DNA of 53,387 bases from an uncultured Acetatifactor sp. (GTDB lineage: Bacteria; Bacillota; Clostridia; Lachnospirales; Lachnospiraceae). Of this stretch, positions 18,376 to 26,562 are shown in pieces. The stretch lies in NCBI GenBank assembly GCA_910584235.1, contig CAJTZD010000015.1, positions 31,368 to 84,754 on the forward strand, written 5' to 3'. The notes under the pieces are model-generated. The model was given only the letters and a program-made list of their open reading frames with translations. It made no database searches and was not told where the DNA came from. Position numbers and translations under genes: made by a program. Numbering within the stretch: position 1 is the stretch's first letter; each line of letters opens with the position of its first letter.

Positions 18376-18545
18376 CTGAAAGATGCCCTTGGCGGCACAC
18401 CCAGGCGGGGGCCCCAGGGGCATTTTCAATGGCATGGATCAATTCCGTGGGATTGACGATTCCGGGGGCGCTTTTCTCTATGCCCAGGCAATCGGATTTT
18501 TCCGTGAAAAGCTTTGGCCGAAAGAAATCATAATTGCGAGAACAC
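18376..18545 (-). other. Possible C-terminal coding scrap on the minus strand
   Basis: An open frame just downstream of the Sir2 stop, shifted by one base from it, reads N-Y-D-F-F-R-P-K-L-F, then IVNPTELIHAIENAPGAPAW, ending at a TAG near 18376. It has protein-like composition but no start codon of its own. It may be a decayed gene end or chance. Confidence 0.3.
18378..18426 (+). terminator. Probable terminator after the oxidoreductase gene
   Basis: AAAGATGCCC..TTGG pairs with CCAGGGGCATTTT across a GC-rich loop, followed by a short T-run. This is the only obvious stop signal between the convergent Gfo/Idh/MocA and Sir2 genes. Confidence 0.5.
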
Positions 18546-19256
18546 TTCCCCGATAGGGGCCTGTATCAGCAGGTCCGCATGGGAATCCCTGGGCGTGGGC
18601 GCCTTGTTGATGACTACGAGCTTATCGCCCTTGAAATAATCAATCAGTCCTGCCGCCGGATATACGGCGAGAGAAGTACCTCCGATGATCAGCACCTGGG
18701 CGTCATGGATAAAGCGTATGGCGTCCGTCATAGTCCGGGAGTCCAGTCCTTCTTCATACAGCACCACATCCGGCTTCACAAAGCCGCCGCATTTCTCGCA
18801 TTTCGGCACATCCGCACTGTTTCGGATGTACTGTACGTCATGGAACTGTCCGCACTTCTCGCAGTAGTTGCGCAGCACGCAACCGTGGAGCTCCAGCACT
18901 GTCTTACTTCCGGCCGCCTGGTGAAGTCCGTCGATATTCTGGGTAATGACGGCTTTCAGTTTTCCCCGGGCCTCCAGTTCAGCCAGCTTTCTGTGGGCGG
19001 CATTGGGACTGGCATCCAGGAAAAGCATCTTGTTGCGGTAGAAGCGGAAAAATTCCTTTGGGTTGCGGCGATAGAACGTGTGGCTTAGGATCGTCTCCGG
19101 AGGATAGTCATACTGCTGATGATAAAGGCCGTCTACGCTGCGGAAATCAGGAATCCCGCTCTCCGTGGACACGCCTGCGCCGCCGAAGAATACAATGTTG
19201 CTGTATTTGTCTACGATTGCTTTCAGTTCATTGACTGCTTCCTGATAATGTTCCAT
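18528..19256 (-). CDS. NAD-dependent protein deacylase (Sir2 family)
   Basis: This 242-residue sirtuin has all class motifs: GGAGVSTESGIPDFRS for NAD binding, TQNIDGLHQAAGS, the catalytic His in LELHG, a zinc site with two C-x2-C pairs (CEKCG and CEKCGG), and GGTSLAVYPAAGL near the C-terminus. It removes acyl groups from lysines using NAD. AAAGGAAG lies before the ATG. Length is normal for bacterial CobB-type enzymes. It appears monocistronic. Confidence 0.93.
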   Translation of the reverse strand: MEHYQEAVNELKAIVDKYSNIVFFGGAGVSTESGIPDFRSVDGLYHQQYDYPPETILSHTFYRRNPKEFFRFYRNKMLFLDASPNAAHRKLAELEARGKLKAVITQNIDGLHQAAGSKTVLELHGCVLRNYCEKCGQFHDVQYIRNSADVPKCEKCGGFVKPDVVLYEEGLDSRTMTDAIRFIHDAQVLIIGGTSLAVYPAAGLIDYFKGDKLVVINKAPTPRDSHADLLIQAPIGEVFSQL

Positions 19257-19589
19257 AGATGTCTTCCTTTCTTATATAATCTGTCTTTATTATCCGTCTT
19301 TTCTCCTTTATTGTAGCATGCGGGGGACTGGCTTGCAATGGGTTTTAGCCTCTGCAGGCTTGTCTTGCTTCCATTTGACGGGAAGCGGCCTCTTTTTATC
19401 TTTCTTGGGGAAAACAGCCTTGAACCGGAGTACAATTTCTAAAGTAAATTTTAAGAAATCATAAAAGTATCTTTATTGAATGGAGGATTGAGGGTGTGGT
19501 ATAATGTTGACACTGAAGTGCATTGTTTCAACGGATAGAAAAGTATTGCGCGGCGAAGAAAGCAAAATTACCTAAAAGAGATTAACGAT
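19257..19589. other. Intergenic region with a probable promoter for the YdcF gene
   Basis: The only signal seen is TTGAAT, an 18-bp spacer and TATAAT (about 19476-19505, plus strand), placed about 85 bp before the YdcF-like gene. No gene is visible in the rest. Confidence 0.5.
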
Positions 19590-20429
19590 ATGAAAAAAAA
19601 CAGAAAAGAAACTCTAATTCCCCTGGAAAAAAGTAAAAGAACCATCCGGATAGACAAAAGAGGCTATACACCCGGCGGACATCCTGTCCTTTCGGGTATT
19701 TTTGGCATCACAGGGATCCTGTGCATCATATACTGCATAGGTATCGCCATAACGGGCTTCGGGACTTATTTCTTCCTGATCTGGAGCGCTATGGGTGTGT
19801 GCAGCCTGGGGCTGGCCTTTATCCTGCGAAGCGGCAGGATCATGAATGCCGTTCCGGTATGGCTCAAAGCCGGCTTCTGGATTCTTTTTTTCACAGGACT
19901 TTTTGTGTTCGGCGCGGTAGAGGCGAAGATTCTCTCCCGATATGGCGCGCAGGCGCTTCCGGGCGCGGACTATTGTGTCATATTGGGCGCCCAGTGGAAA
20001 GACTCAGGCCCCAGCGAGGTGCTGCGCCGCAGACTGGACAAAGCATTGGAATATCTGGAGAGCAGTCCCGATACAAAGGTTATCGTCACCGGAGGTCAGG
20101 GCGGGAACGAGAGCAAACCGGAGGCTGTGGGAATGCGGGAATACCTCATGCAGGCCGGTATCGGGGAGGAGCGTATCCTGGTGGAGGACAGCTCTGCCAG
20201 CACATACGAGAATCTGGTATTTAGCAGCGAGTTCCTGGACCCCGCCCGGGACAGAGTCGTAATTGTGACCAACAATTTTCATGTATTCCGGGCCATGAGC
20301 ATAGCGAAAAAACAGGGTTACGCAAACGTGGAGGGGCTGGCCGCCAGCACGCCCTTAGGTTCCGGCCCCAATAATCTGCTGCGGGAATTCATGGGTGTGG
20401 TGAAAGACTTTTTTGTGGGAAATCTGTAA
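19590..20429 (+). CDS. YdcF family (DUF218) membrane protein
   Basis: This 279-residue protein has three or four N-terminal membrane helices, then a DUF218 domain starting DYCVILGAQ. The domain includes VIVTGGQGGNESKPEA, EDSSASTYENLVFS and VVIVTNNFHVFRA. DUF218/YdcF proteins (the family includes SanA and ElyC) are envelope-associated, and some affect peptidoglycan or lipid-carrier homeostasis. The conserved Gly-rich and Asn-rich motifs are intact. No close operon partner is apparent. Confidence 0.88.
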   Translation: MKKNRKETLIPLEKSKRTIRIDKRGYTPGGHPVLSGIFGITGILCIIYCIGIAITGFGTYFFLIWSAMGVCSLGLAFILRSGRIMNAVPVWLKAGFWILFFTGLFVFGAVEAKILSRYGAQALPGADYCVILGAQWKDSGPSEVLRRRLDKALEYLESSPDTKVIVTGGQGGNESKPEAVGMREYLMQAGIGEERILVEDSSASTYENLVFSSEFLDPARDRVVIVTNNFHVFRAMSIAKKQGYANVEGLAASTPLGSGPNNLLREFMGVVKDFFVGNL

Positions 20430-20518
20430 AAGCGAAATATGCTTCATGTGTGGGCAATGCTTACAATAGAATCCAAAAGGATTGGTATGTGCGCAGCAGC
20501 GCGCAGGGAGGTATGAGA

Positions 20519-20692
20519 ATGGATATCAATGTAGGAGATGTAGTCAGACTGAAAAAACAGCATCCATGCGGGAGCAAAGAATGGGAGGTGCTGCGCTCCG
20601 GGGCGGATTTCAGGCTGAAATGCAAGGGCTGCGGCCACCAGATCATGATCGCCCGCAGGCTTTTGGAGAAGAATGTGAAAGAGATTCTCTGA
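20519..20692 (+). CDS. DUF951 domain-containing protein (57 aa)
   Basis: This short basic protein begins MDINVGDVVRLKKQHPCGS and contains GADFRLKCKGCGHQIMI, with a C-x2-C pair plus an upstream Cys, the typical DUF951 pattern found near rpsF in many Firmicutes. The ATG at 20519 is 7 bp from GGGAGG; the ATG at 20513 is too close. The function is unknown; the motif suggests nucleic-acid or metal binding. Confidence 0.9.
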   Translation: MDINVGDVVRLKKQHPCGSKEWEVLRSGADFRLKCKGCGHQIMIARRLLEKNVKEIL

Positions 20693-20698
20693 AAACAC

Positions 20699-20727
20699 TT
20701 GAAATATCAGGAAATCTATGTTATCAT
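20699..20727 (+). promoter_or_regulatory. Promoter of the rpsF-ssb-rpsR operon
   Basis: TTGAAA (20699-20704), a 17-bp spacer and TATCAT (20722-20727). The following leader (about 20735-20802) contains a CGCA/TGCG hairpin and could carry the S6:S18 autoregulatory site known from this operon, but the signature was not confirmed. Confidence 0.7.
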
Positions 20728-20802
20728 CTACATTTGTGATGAATCAAATTCCTTGCTCGCATTCGGTGCGGGCCAGAGACCAGAAGGAGGTAAGTAACAG
20801 GC

Positions 20803-21087
20803 ATGAACAAGTATGAATTAGCTGTAGTTGTGTCCGCTAAGATGGAAGATGAAGAGAGAGCGGCTGTCATCGACAGGTGCAAGGCTCTGATCGAGAGATT
20901 CGGCGGCGTCATCACAGAGGTGGACGACTGGGGCAAGAAGAGACTTGCTTACGAGATCCAGAAAATGAAAGAAGGGTTCTACTACTTCATCCGCTTTGAC
21001 GCTGAGAGCACTGCTCCCATTGAAATTGAGAGCCGTGTCCGCATCATGGACAATGTCATCAGATACTTAATCGTGAGACAGGACTGA
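20803..21087 (+). CDS. rpsF: 30S ribosomal protein S6
   Basis: This 94-residue protein has the S6 pattern: MNKYELAVVV, ERFGGVITEVDDWGKKRLAYEIQK and EGFYYFIRFD. S6 binds with S18 in the 30S platform. AAGGAGG precedes the ATG. It is the first gene of the conserved rpsF-ssb-rpsR operon, which in Firmicutes can be autoregulated by S6:S18 binding to the leader. Confidence 0.97.
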   Translation: MNKYELAVVVSAKMEDEERAAVIDRCKALIERFGGVITEVDDWGKKRLAYEIQKMKEGFYYFIRFDAESTAPIEIESRVRIMDNVIRYLIVRQD

Positions 21088-21112
21088 GCGCAATTAGAAA
21101 GCGAGAGATGAT

Positions 21113-21592
21113 ATGAACAAAGTAATTCTTATGGGACGTCTCACCAGAGACCCGGAAGTAAGATATTCCCAGGGGGCCAGCCAGACATCAGTGGCGCGTT
21201 TCTCCGTTGCGGTGGACAGAAGATTCAAGCGGGAGGGCGAGCCTGACGCGGATTTCTTTAACTGCACGGCGTTTGGCAAGACAGCTGAATTTGTGGAGAG
21301 ATATCTGCATAAGGGGACGAAGATTGTCCTCAGCGGCAGGATCCAGAACGACAACTATACCAACAAGGACGGCCAGATGGTCTACAGCGTCCGCATTATA
21401 GTGGACGATGTGGAGTTCGCCGAGAGCAAGAACGCGTCCGGCGCAAATGCCGGCGGCGGATACAATAACGCCGGCGGTTACAACAATGGCGGCTACGCAG
21501 GGGGAGGAAGCAGCGCTCCTGCACCCTCCGGCGCGGGGGACGGCTTCATGAACATCCCGGACGGTATCGACGAGGAGCTGCCGTTCAACTAA
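21113..21592 (+). CDS. ssb: Single-stranded DNA-binding protein
   Basis: This 159-residue SSB starts MNKVILMGRLTRDPEVRYSQ. An OB fold spans about residues 1-105. A flexible Gly/Asn-rich tail ends in the acidic tip D-E-E-L-P-F-N. That tip is a variant of the DDDLPF sequence that recruits repair and replication proteins. Its position between rpsF and rpsR marks it as the housekeeping SSB. Confidence 0.97.
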   Translation: MNKVILMGRLTRDPEVRYSQGASQTSVARFSVAVDRRFKREGEPDADFFNCTAFGKTAEFVERYLHKGTKIVLSGRIQNDNYTNKDGQMVYSVRIIVDDVEFAESKNASGANAGGGYNNAGGYNNGGYAGGGSSAPAPSGAGDGFMNIPDGIDEELPFN

Positions 21593-21622
21593 GTTTGAGA
21601 GATTAAGATAGGAGGCATTGAA

Positions 21623-21886
21623 ATGGCTTTTAATAAGACTGAGAAACCCGACGGCCCGGTAAGGAAAAAGGGCGGTATCCGCAGAAAGAGAAAAGTATGC
21701 GTATTCTGCGGCAAGGACAATGTAATTGACTACAAGGATACCAACAAGCTGAAGAGATACGTTTCCGAGAGAGGCAAGATTCTTCCCCGCCGTATCACCG
21801 GAAACTGCGCAAAGCATCAGAGAGCACTGACCGTCGCCATCAAAAGGGCACGCCACGTAGCACTCATGCCCTATGTACAGGACTAA
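21623..21886 (+). CDS. rpsR: 30S ribosomal protein S18
   Basis: This 87-residue S18 contains CVFCGKDNVIDYKD (a C-x2-C zinc-type variant) and ILPRRITGNCAKHQRALTVAIKRARHVALMPY. It partners S6 on the 30S platform. Last gene of the rpsF operon, with AGGAGG upstream. A strong GC hairpin follows at 21920-21953. Confidence 0.97.
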   Translation: MAFNKTEKPDGPVRKKGGIRRKRKVCVFCGKDNVIDYKDTNKLKRYVSERGKILPRRITGNCAKHQRALTVAIKRARHVALMPYVQD

Positions 21887-21919
21887 TAAACAACCGATCC
21901 ATAAATAAAAACTATAAAA

Positions 21920-21953
21920 GAGGGCTGACCGTCCCCCAGGACGGCCAGCCCTC
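21920..21953. terminator. GC-rich hairpin after rpsR
   Basis: GAGGGCTG and CCGTCC pair with GGACGG and CAGCCCTC around a CCCCA loop, with one A·C mismatch. There is no T-tract on the plus strand, though the minus side is T-rich. It probably ends or processes the rpsF transcript. Confidence 0.6.
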
Positions 21954-21957
21954 ATAT

Positions 21958-22080
21958 AATCCCAAACAAAATTCCCAAACAAAATTCCCAAACAAAATTC
22001 CCAAACAAAATTCCCAAACATCCCCAAACATCCCCAAAACCCCAAAACCCCACACCTCCCCATCCCCATTCCCCCATATA
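21958..22080. repeat. 13-bp tandem repeats and C4 runs (G-rich on the minus strand)
   Basis: CCCAAACAAAATT is repeated four times (21961-22012) with a partial fifth. CCCC runs follow at 22022-22025, 22032-22035, 22040-22043 and 22048-22051, spaced by 6, 4 and 4 bases. The plus strand is almost free of G here, so the minus strand could fold into a G-quadruplex. No convincing gene is present between rpsR and the structured element at 22258. Confidence 0.85.
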
Positions 22081-22257
22081 CCGCCCAAAAACAATAACAA
22101 ACACAAAACTGCAAGCCCCCAACCATGCGCTCCCGCTTCCCCATGAGAAAGCCCGCAAAACAAACCGTCAAACATGCCAAAAAAGCACACAAAACATAAT
22201 ACAAAGAACAAATAAATGCAAAGAATAAATAGCTGCAAGAATAAATAGGTGCAAGTC

Positions 22258-22405
22258 CGTAAGAATGCCCGCACTCCGGGCATTCTTACGCGTGAGAGCG
22301 GCTCGTCAAGCGAACCCGTTCGCTAACGAGCCTAGAAGTTCTTGGCGGGCGTCCTAAAGAGGTGGGCTATGCCCCCTCTTGGCCGCCTAGAACTTCTTCT
22401 CACGC
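22258..22405. ncRNA. Structured element, copy A (covaries with copy B at 28529)
   Basis: The element has a 14-bp hairpin (22258-22271 with 22277-22290) and a closing stem GCGTGAGA/TCTCACGC (22290-22297 with 22398-22405). Inside are a GGCTCGT..AGCGAA/TTCGCT..ACGAGCC arm and a long arm in which AGAAGTTCT pairs with AGAACTTCT, capped by further stems. Copy B keeps the architecture but changes paired bases together, implying selection on structure. It could be a structured RNA or a mobile palindromic repeat. The transcribed strand is not known. Confidence 0.65.
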
Positions 22406-22445
22406 TTCTCACGCTTCTCACACTTCTCACACTTCTCACACTTCT
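22396..22445. repeat. 9-bp tandem repeat abutting structured element A
   Basis: Five CTTCTCAC(G/A) units and a partial sixth. The first unit is the right arm of the element's closing stem, so the array looks like slippage expansion of that arm. Confidence 0.85.
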
Positions 22446-22478
22446 ACAAAACATTTCCATTTAAGACAAATTAAATTG

Positions 22479-22507
22479 TGGCATACTGTTGAAGAGTATG
22501 GTATAAT
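22479..22507 (+). promoter_or_regulatory. Extended -10 promoter for gdpP-rplI-dnaB
   Basis: TGGTATAAT (TATAAT at 22502-22507) is an extended -10; the -35 (TGGCAT, 22479-22484) is weak at 17-bp spacing. It lies 84 bp before the gdpP ATG. Confidence 0.65.
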
Positions 22508-22590
22508 ATTCCTATTCAAGTCAATTTCAAGATATAGAACGAATATAAATAGAAACAGCAGGAACCGGTTAGGCCCTGAGAGGTACTCCT

Positions 22591-24642
22591 ATGAAAAAAA
22601 GAATCAAATTAAAAGGCCGCATAAAGTCGTATATCCAGTTTGGGATCTACCTGGGTATCCTGCTGTGTATCATGGATGTGGCCATATTCACTATCGACAT
22701 CCGGGCGGGCATCATACTGACGGGATATCTGGTATGCTATTTCGCCGTTACACTATCTTTGTATTTCCGAAATAAGCCTCTGATCATGAACGAACTGATC
22801 AGCTTTGCCACGGAATACGGACAGATCCAGAGGAAGCTTCTGCGGGATCTGGATCTCCCCTATGCCCTGCTGGACGACAGCGGAAAAGTGATCTGGACAA
22901 ACATTGCGTTCGAAACAATTGTCCATCAGCCAAAGGGTTATAAAAAGTCCATCACTTCCCTGTTTCCCACCATCACGAAAGACAGGCTGCCGGATGCGGA
23001 GGAGGTTGATGAAGCCCAGTATGAGCTGGAATACGAGGGCAACGAGTATGTGGTAAAGCTGAAGAAGATCTCCCTTCGGGAGATGGCTGAACACAGCGAT
23101 ATGATAGAGGCCGAGGGATACGACGGATTTCTCATAGCCGTGTATCTCTACGACGAGACCGCGCTGCACATTGCGCTCCAGGAGGTGGATGACCAGAGTC
23201 TTGCGGTGGGCATGATCTACCTGGACAATTACGACGAGGCGCTGGACAGTGTGGAGGAGGTGCGCCGTTCTCTTCTGATCGCGCTGATCGACAGAAAGGT
23301 AAACAAATATATCTCATCCTTTGACGGCATTTGCAAGAAGCTGGATAAGGACAAATATCTGGTCATTATGCGCAAGCAGTCGGTGGCCCAGCTTCAGGAA
23401 TCCCGATTTGATCTGCTGGAGGATGTGAAGACTGTCAATATCGGCAATGAGATGGCAGTGACCATCAGCATCGGTATGGGACTGGACGGCTTAAGCTATG
23501 CGCAGAATTATGAGTTTTCCCGCAACGCCATTGACCTGGCGCTGGGCCGGGGCGGCGATCAGGCTGTGATCAAGACGCCGGAGAGCATTACATATTACGG
23601 AGGAAAGAGCCAGCAGGTGGAGAAGAACACCCGGGTGAAAGCCCGTGTAAAGGCCCATACCCTCAGGGAGATTATCACGGGCAAGGACCAGGTGCTGGTG
23701 ATGGGACACAGGATGCCGGATGCGGACAGCTTCGGCGCTGCCGTGGGAATCTACCGGATCGCCCAGACTCTGGAGCGCAAGGCGCATATCGTGCTGAACG
23801 ATGACGTGCCGGCCATTCAGCCCATGGTGGATCTGTTTAAGGGGAACCAGGGATATGAGAGCGACATGATCATCACCAACCAGCAGGCCATTGAGGCTGC
23901 GGGAAGCAATACCGTGCTGGTAGTGGTGGATGTGAACAAGCCGTCAATCACGGAATGCCCGGATTTACTGCGGTACTGTAAGTCCGTGGTGGTGCTGGAT
24001 CACCACAGGCAGGGCGCGGAGACCATTGAGAACGCCACTCTTTCCTATGTGGAACCTTATGCGTCCTCCTCCTGCGAGATGGTGTCGGAGATTCTGCAGT
24101 ACACCTATGACAATATCAGGATCCGCCCGGAGGAGGCGGACTGCATGTATTCCGGCATTATGATCGATACAAATAATTTTATGATAAAGGCTGGTGTGCG
24201 CACATTCGAGGCCGCGGCGTTTCTGCGCCGCAACGGAGCGGATGTGACCAGGGTGCGCAAGCTCTTCAGGGAGGATGCGCTGGGGTATAAGGCCAAGGCG
24301 GATGCGGTGAGCCAGGCCGAGATCTATAAGCAGTGTTTTACCATCTCCATCTGCACGGCAGAGGATCTGCCCAATCCTACCATCATCGGCGCCCAGGCTG
24401 CCAATGAACTGCTGAATATCAAGGGAATCAAAGCCAGCTTTGTGCTGACAGACTTCCAGGGGAAGATCCATATCAGCGCCCGTTCCATTGACGAGGTGAA
24501 TGTACAGATCATCATGGAGCGCATGGGAGGCGGCGGACATCTGAACGCGGCGGCCTGCCAGATGGAGGGCGTGGGTATCATCGAAGCCATGGGCGTGCTG
24601 AAAAGGACCATTGACAGCATGCTGGAGAGCGGAGAAATATAA
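22591..24642 (+). CDS. gdpP: GdpP-type cyclic-di-AMP phosphodiesterase
   Basis: This 683-residue protein has two N-terminal membrane helices, a PAS-like domain (about residues 75-140), a degenerate GGDEF domain and a DHH/DHHA1 phosphodiesterase. The DHH domain shows GHRMPDADSFGAAVG and VVLDHHRQG, and the DHHA1 motif GGGGHLNAAA is near the end. Such proteins hydrolyse cyclic-di-AMP and so set potassium balance and cell-wall stress responses. The degenerate GGDEF lacks the active-site signature, as usual in this family. It heads the conserved gdpP-rplI-dnaB cluster, with rplI 29 bp downstream. Confidence 0.95.
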   Translation: MKKRIKLKGRIKSYIQFGIYLGILLCIMDVAIFTIDIRAGIILTGYLVCYFAVTLSLYFRNKPLIMNELISFATEYGQIQRKLLRDLDLPYALLDDSGKVIWTNIAFETIVHQPKGYKKSITSLFPTITKDRLPDAEEVDEAQYELEYEGNEYVVKLKKISLREMAEHSDMIEAEGYDGFLIAVYLYDETALHIALQEVDDQSLAVGMIYLDNYDEALDSVEEVRRSLLIALIDRKVNKYISSFDGICKKLDKDKYLVIMRKQSVAQLQESRFDLLEDVKTVNIGNEMAVTISIGMGLDGLSYAQNYEFSRNAIDLALGRGGDQAVIKTPESITYYGGKSQQVEKNTRVKARVKAHTLREIITGKDQVLVMGHRMPDADSFGAAVGIYRIAQTLERKAHIVLNDDVPAIQPMVDLFKGNQGYESDMIITNQQAIEAAGSNTVLVVVDVNKPSITECPDLLRYCKSVVVLDHHRQGAETIENATLSYVEPYASSSCEMVSEILQYTYDNIRIRPEEADCMYSGIMIDTNNFMIKAGVRTFEAAAFLRRNGADVTRVRKLFREDALGYKAKADAVSQAEIYKQCFTISICTAEDLPNPTIIGAQAANELLNIKGIKASFVLTDFQGKIHISARSIDEVNVQIIMERMGGGGHLNAAACQMEGVGIIEAMGVLKRTIDSMLESGEI

Positions 24643-24671
24643 GAAAGTAGACACAGAAAGGATTTGAGAGA

Positions 24672-25121
24672 ATGAAGATTATACTGTTACAGGACGAAAA
24701 AAAGCTGGGCAAGAAAGGCGATGTCATCGAGGCCAGCGACGGATTTGCCAGGAATTACATTCTGCCCAAGAAGATAGGCATTGAGGCTACGGCAAAGAAC
24801 ATGAACGATTTAAAGCTCCAGAAAGCCAATGAGGACAAGCATGCAAAGGAACAGTTGGACGCGGCGAAAGCTCTGGCGGCGCAGCTGGAGGGCAAGCAGA
24901 TCATTGTAAGCATAAAAGGGGGAGAGGGCGGCAGGACTTTCGGCTCCGTGTCCTCTAAGGAGATTGCGGCGGCTTGTCAGGAGCAGCATGGCATTGAGGT
25001 TGACAAGAAGAAGATTCAGATGACAGAGAGCCTTAAGAATTTCGGTTCCTATGAAGTGCCGATTAAGCTCCATCCCCAGGTGACGGGAAAGCTTATGGTA
25101 AAGGTAATCGAAAAGAATTGA
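24672..25121 (+). CDS. rplI: 50S ribosomal protein L9
   Basis: This 149-residue L9 has the N-terminal domain MKIILLQDEKKLGKKGDVIE followed by SDGFARNYILPK. A long connecting helix joins it to the C-terminal domain with GKLMVKVIEK at the end. It sits between gdpP and dnaB, as in most Firmicutes. Confidence 0.97.
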   Translation: MKIILLQDEKKLGKKGDVIEASDGFARNYILPKKIGIEATAKNMNDLKLQKANEDKHAKEQLDAAKALAAQLEGKQIIVSIKGGEGGRTFGSVSSKEIAAACQEQHGIEVDKKKIQMTESLKNFGSYEVPIKLHPQVTGKLMVKVIEKN

Positions 25122-25137
25122 CTGGAAGCGAGACGGC

Positions 25138-26481
25138 ATGGAAGAGAATGTGCTTAAGAGAATATTGCCCCACAGCATAGAGGCGGAGCAGTCCGTAATC
25201 GGTTCCATGCTTTTGGACAGGGAGGCAATAACCACTGCCTCGGAGCTGATAAGCGGAGAGGATTTCTACAATAAACAGTATGGCGTTCTGTTCGACACCA
25301 TGTGTGAGCTGAACGATGCGGGGAGCCCGGTGGATTTGGTGACTTTGCAGGACCGCCTGCGGACAAAAGACGTACCGCCGGAGGTCAGCAGCTTGGAATT
25401 TGTCCGGGAACTGCTCACGGCGCCTATGATATCGGCAAATATCAAGTCCTATGCGGGAATCGTGGCGGAGAAAGCCACACTGCGCAGACTGATCCGGCTC
25501 AATGAGGACATTGCCAATACCTGCTATGCGGGAAAGGAGAGTCTGGAATATATTCTGGAAGATACGGAGAAGCGAGTCTTCCAATTGGTGCAGAAGCGGT
25601 CCGTCGACTCCTATGTGCCCATCCGCCAGGTGGTTATGAACGCAATGGACAAGATCGAGATGGCGGCAAAAAACCGGGGAAGCGTTACGGGCATTCCCAC
25701 AGGCTTCTTGGATCTGGATTACCGCACGGCAGGGATGCAGCCCTCCGACCTGGTGCTGATAGCGGCCCGTCCCTCCATGGGCAAGACGGCTTTTGAACTG
25801 AATCTGGCCAGACACGCGGCTTTTAAAAAGGGCCTGACAGTGGCCATTTTCAGTCTGGAGATGAGCAAGGAGCAGCTGGTGAACCGTATGTTCTCCATGG
25901 AGTCCAGCGTGGATTCCCAGAAGCTGCGCACAGGCCAGATGAACGATCAGGAATGGGAGAAGCTCATTGAGAGTGCCGGCGTCATCGGCAGATCTAATCT
26001 GATCATTGATGACACGCCCGGTATCGGAATCGCGGAGCTGCGCTCCAAGTGCCGTAAATATAAACTGGAGCATAATCTGTCCATGATTATGATAGACTAT
26101 CTGCAGCTGATGACGGGAAGCGGAAAGCAGGAATCCAGACAGCAGGAGATATCCGACATATCCCGTTCCCTGAAAGCAGTGGCCAGAGAGCTTTCCGTGC
26201 CGGTGATCGCGTTTTCACAGCTATCCCGGGCAGTAGAACAGAGACCGGACCACCGGCCTATCCTCTCCGATTTGAGAGAATCAGGGGCCATTGAGCAGGA
26301 TGCGGACGTGGTTATGTTCATATACCGAGACGATTATTATAATCATGATTCGGAGAAAAAAGGAATTGCCGAAATTATCATTGCCAAGCAGAGAAACGGC
26401 CCCATAGGCACAGTGGAGCTGGCATGGCTGCCGGAATACCAGAGATTTATGAATCTGGAGCATCGGCCGTTGGAAAATTAA
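25138..26481 (+). CDS. dnaB: Replicative DNA helicase DnaB (DnaC of Bacillus)
   Basis: This 447-residue helicase has an N-terminal domain starting LPHSIEAEQSVIGSMLLD, then a RecA-like core with Walker A RPSMGKTAF (near residue 211), Walker B MIMIDYLQLM, and SQLSRAVEQRPDHRP plus DLRESGAIEQDADVVMF for the arginine-finger and H4 regions. It unwinds DNA at the replication fork as a hexamer. It starts 16 bp after rplI. No intein or insertion is seen. A hairpin terminator follows. Confidence 0.97.
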   Translation: MEENVLKRILPHSIEAEQSVIGSMLLDREAITTASELISGEDFYNKQYGVLFDTMCELNDAGSPVDLVTLQDRLRTKDVPPEVSSLEFVRELLTAPMISANIKSYAGIVAEKATLRRLIRLNEDIANTCYAGKESLEYILEDTEKRVFQLVQKRSVDSYVPIRQVVMNAMDKIEMAAKNRGSVTGIPTGFLDLDYRTAGMQPSDLVLIAARPSMGKTAFELNLARHAAFKKGLTVAIFSLEMSKEQLVNRMFSMESSVDSQKLRTGQMNDQEWEKLIESAGVIGRSNLIIDDTPGIGIAELRSKCRKYKLEHNLSMIMIDYLQLMTGSGKQESRQQEISDISRSLKAVARELSVPVIAFSQLSRAVEQRPDHRPILSDLRESGAIEQDADVVMFIYRDDYYNHDSEKKGIAEIIIAKQRNGPIGTVELAWLPEYQRFMNLEHRPLEN

Positions 26482-26500
26482 GAGCTGAATAATTTACAAA

Positions 26501-26533
26501 AGAGAATGAGCGGATTTGCTTGTTCTCTTTTTT
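26501..26533 (+). terminator. Terminator after dnaB
   Basis: AGAGAATGAGC pairs with GCTTGTTCTCT (two wobble pairs), followed by six T residues. Confidence 0.85.
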
Positions 26534-26562
26534 CTATGATTGAGTTTGAGAGAGGAGCGAAA

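Noticed and set aside
21188..22204. Long minus-strand frame of 338 codons across ssb, rpsR and the C-rich repeats
   Set aside because: It is antisense to two clear genes, and its repeated Phe/Gly/Trp segment is just the translation of the 13-bp repeats.
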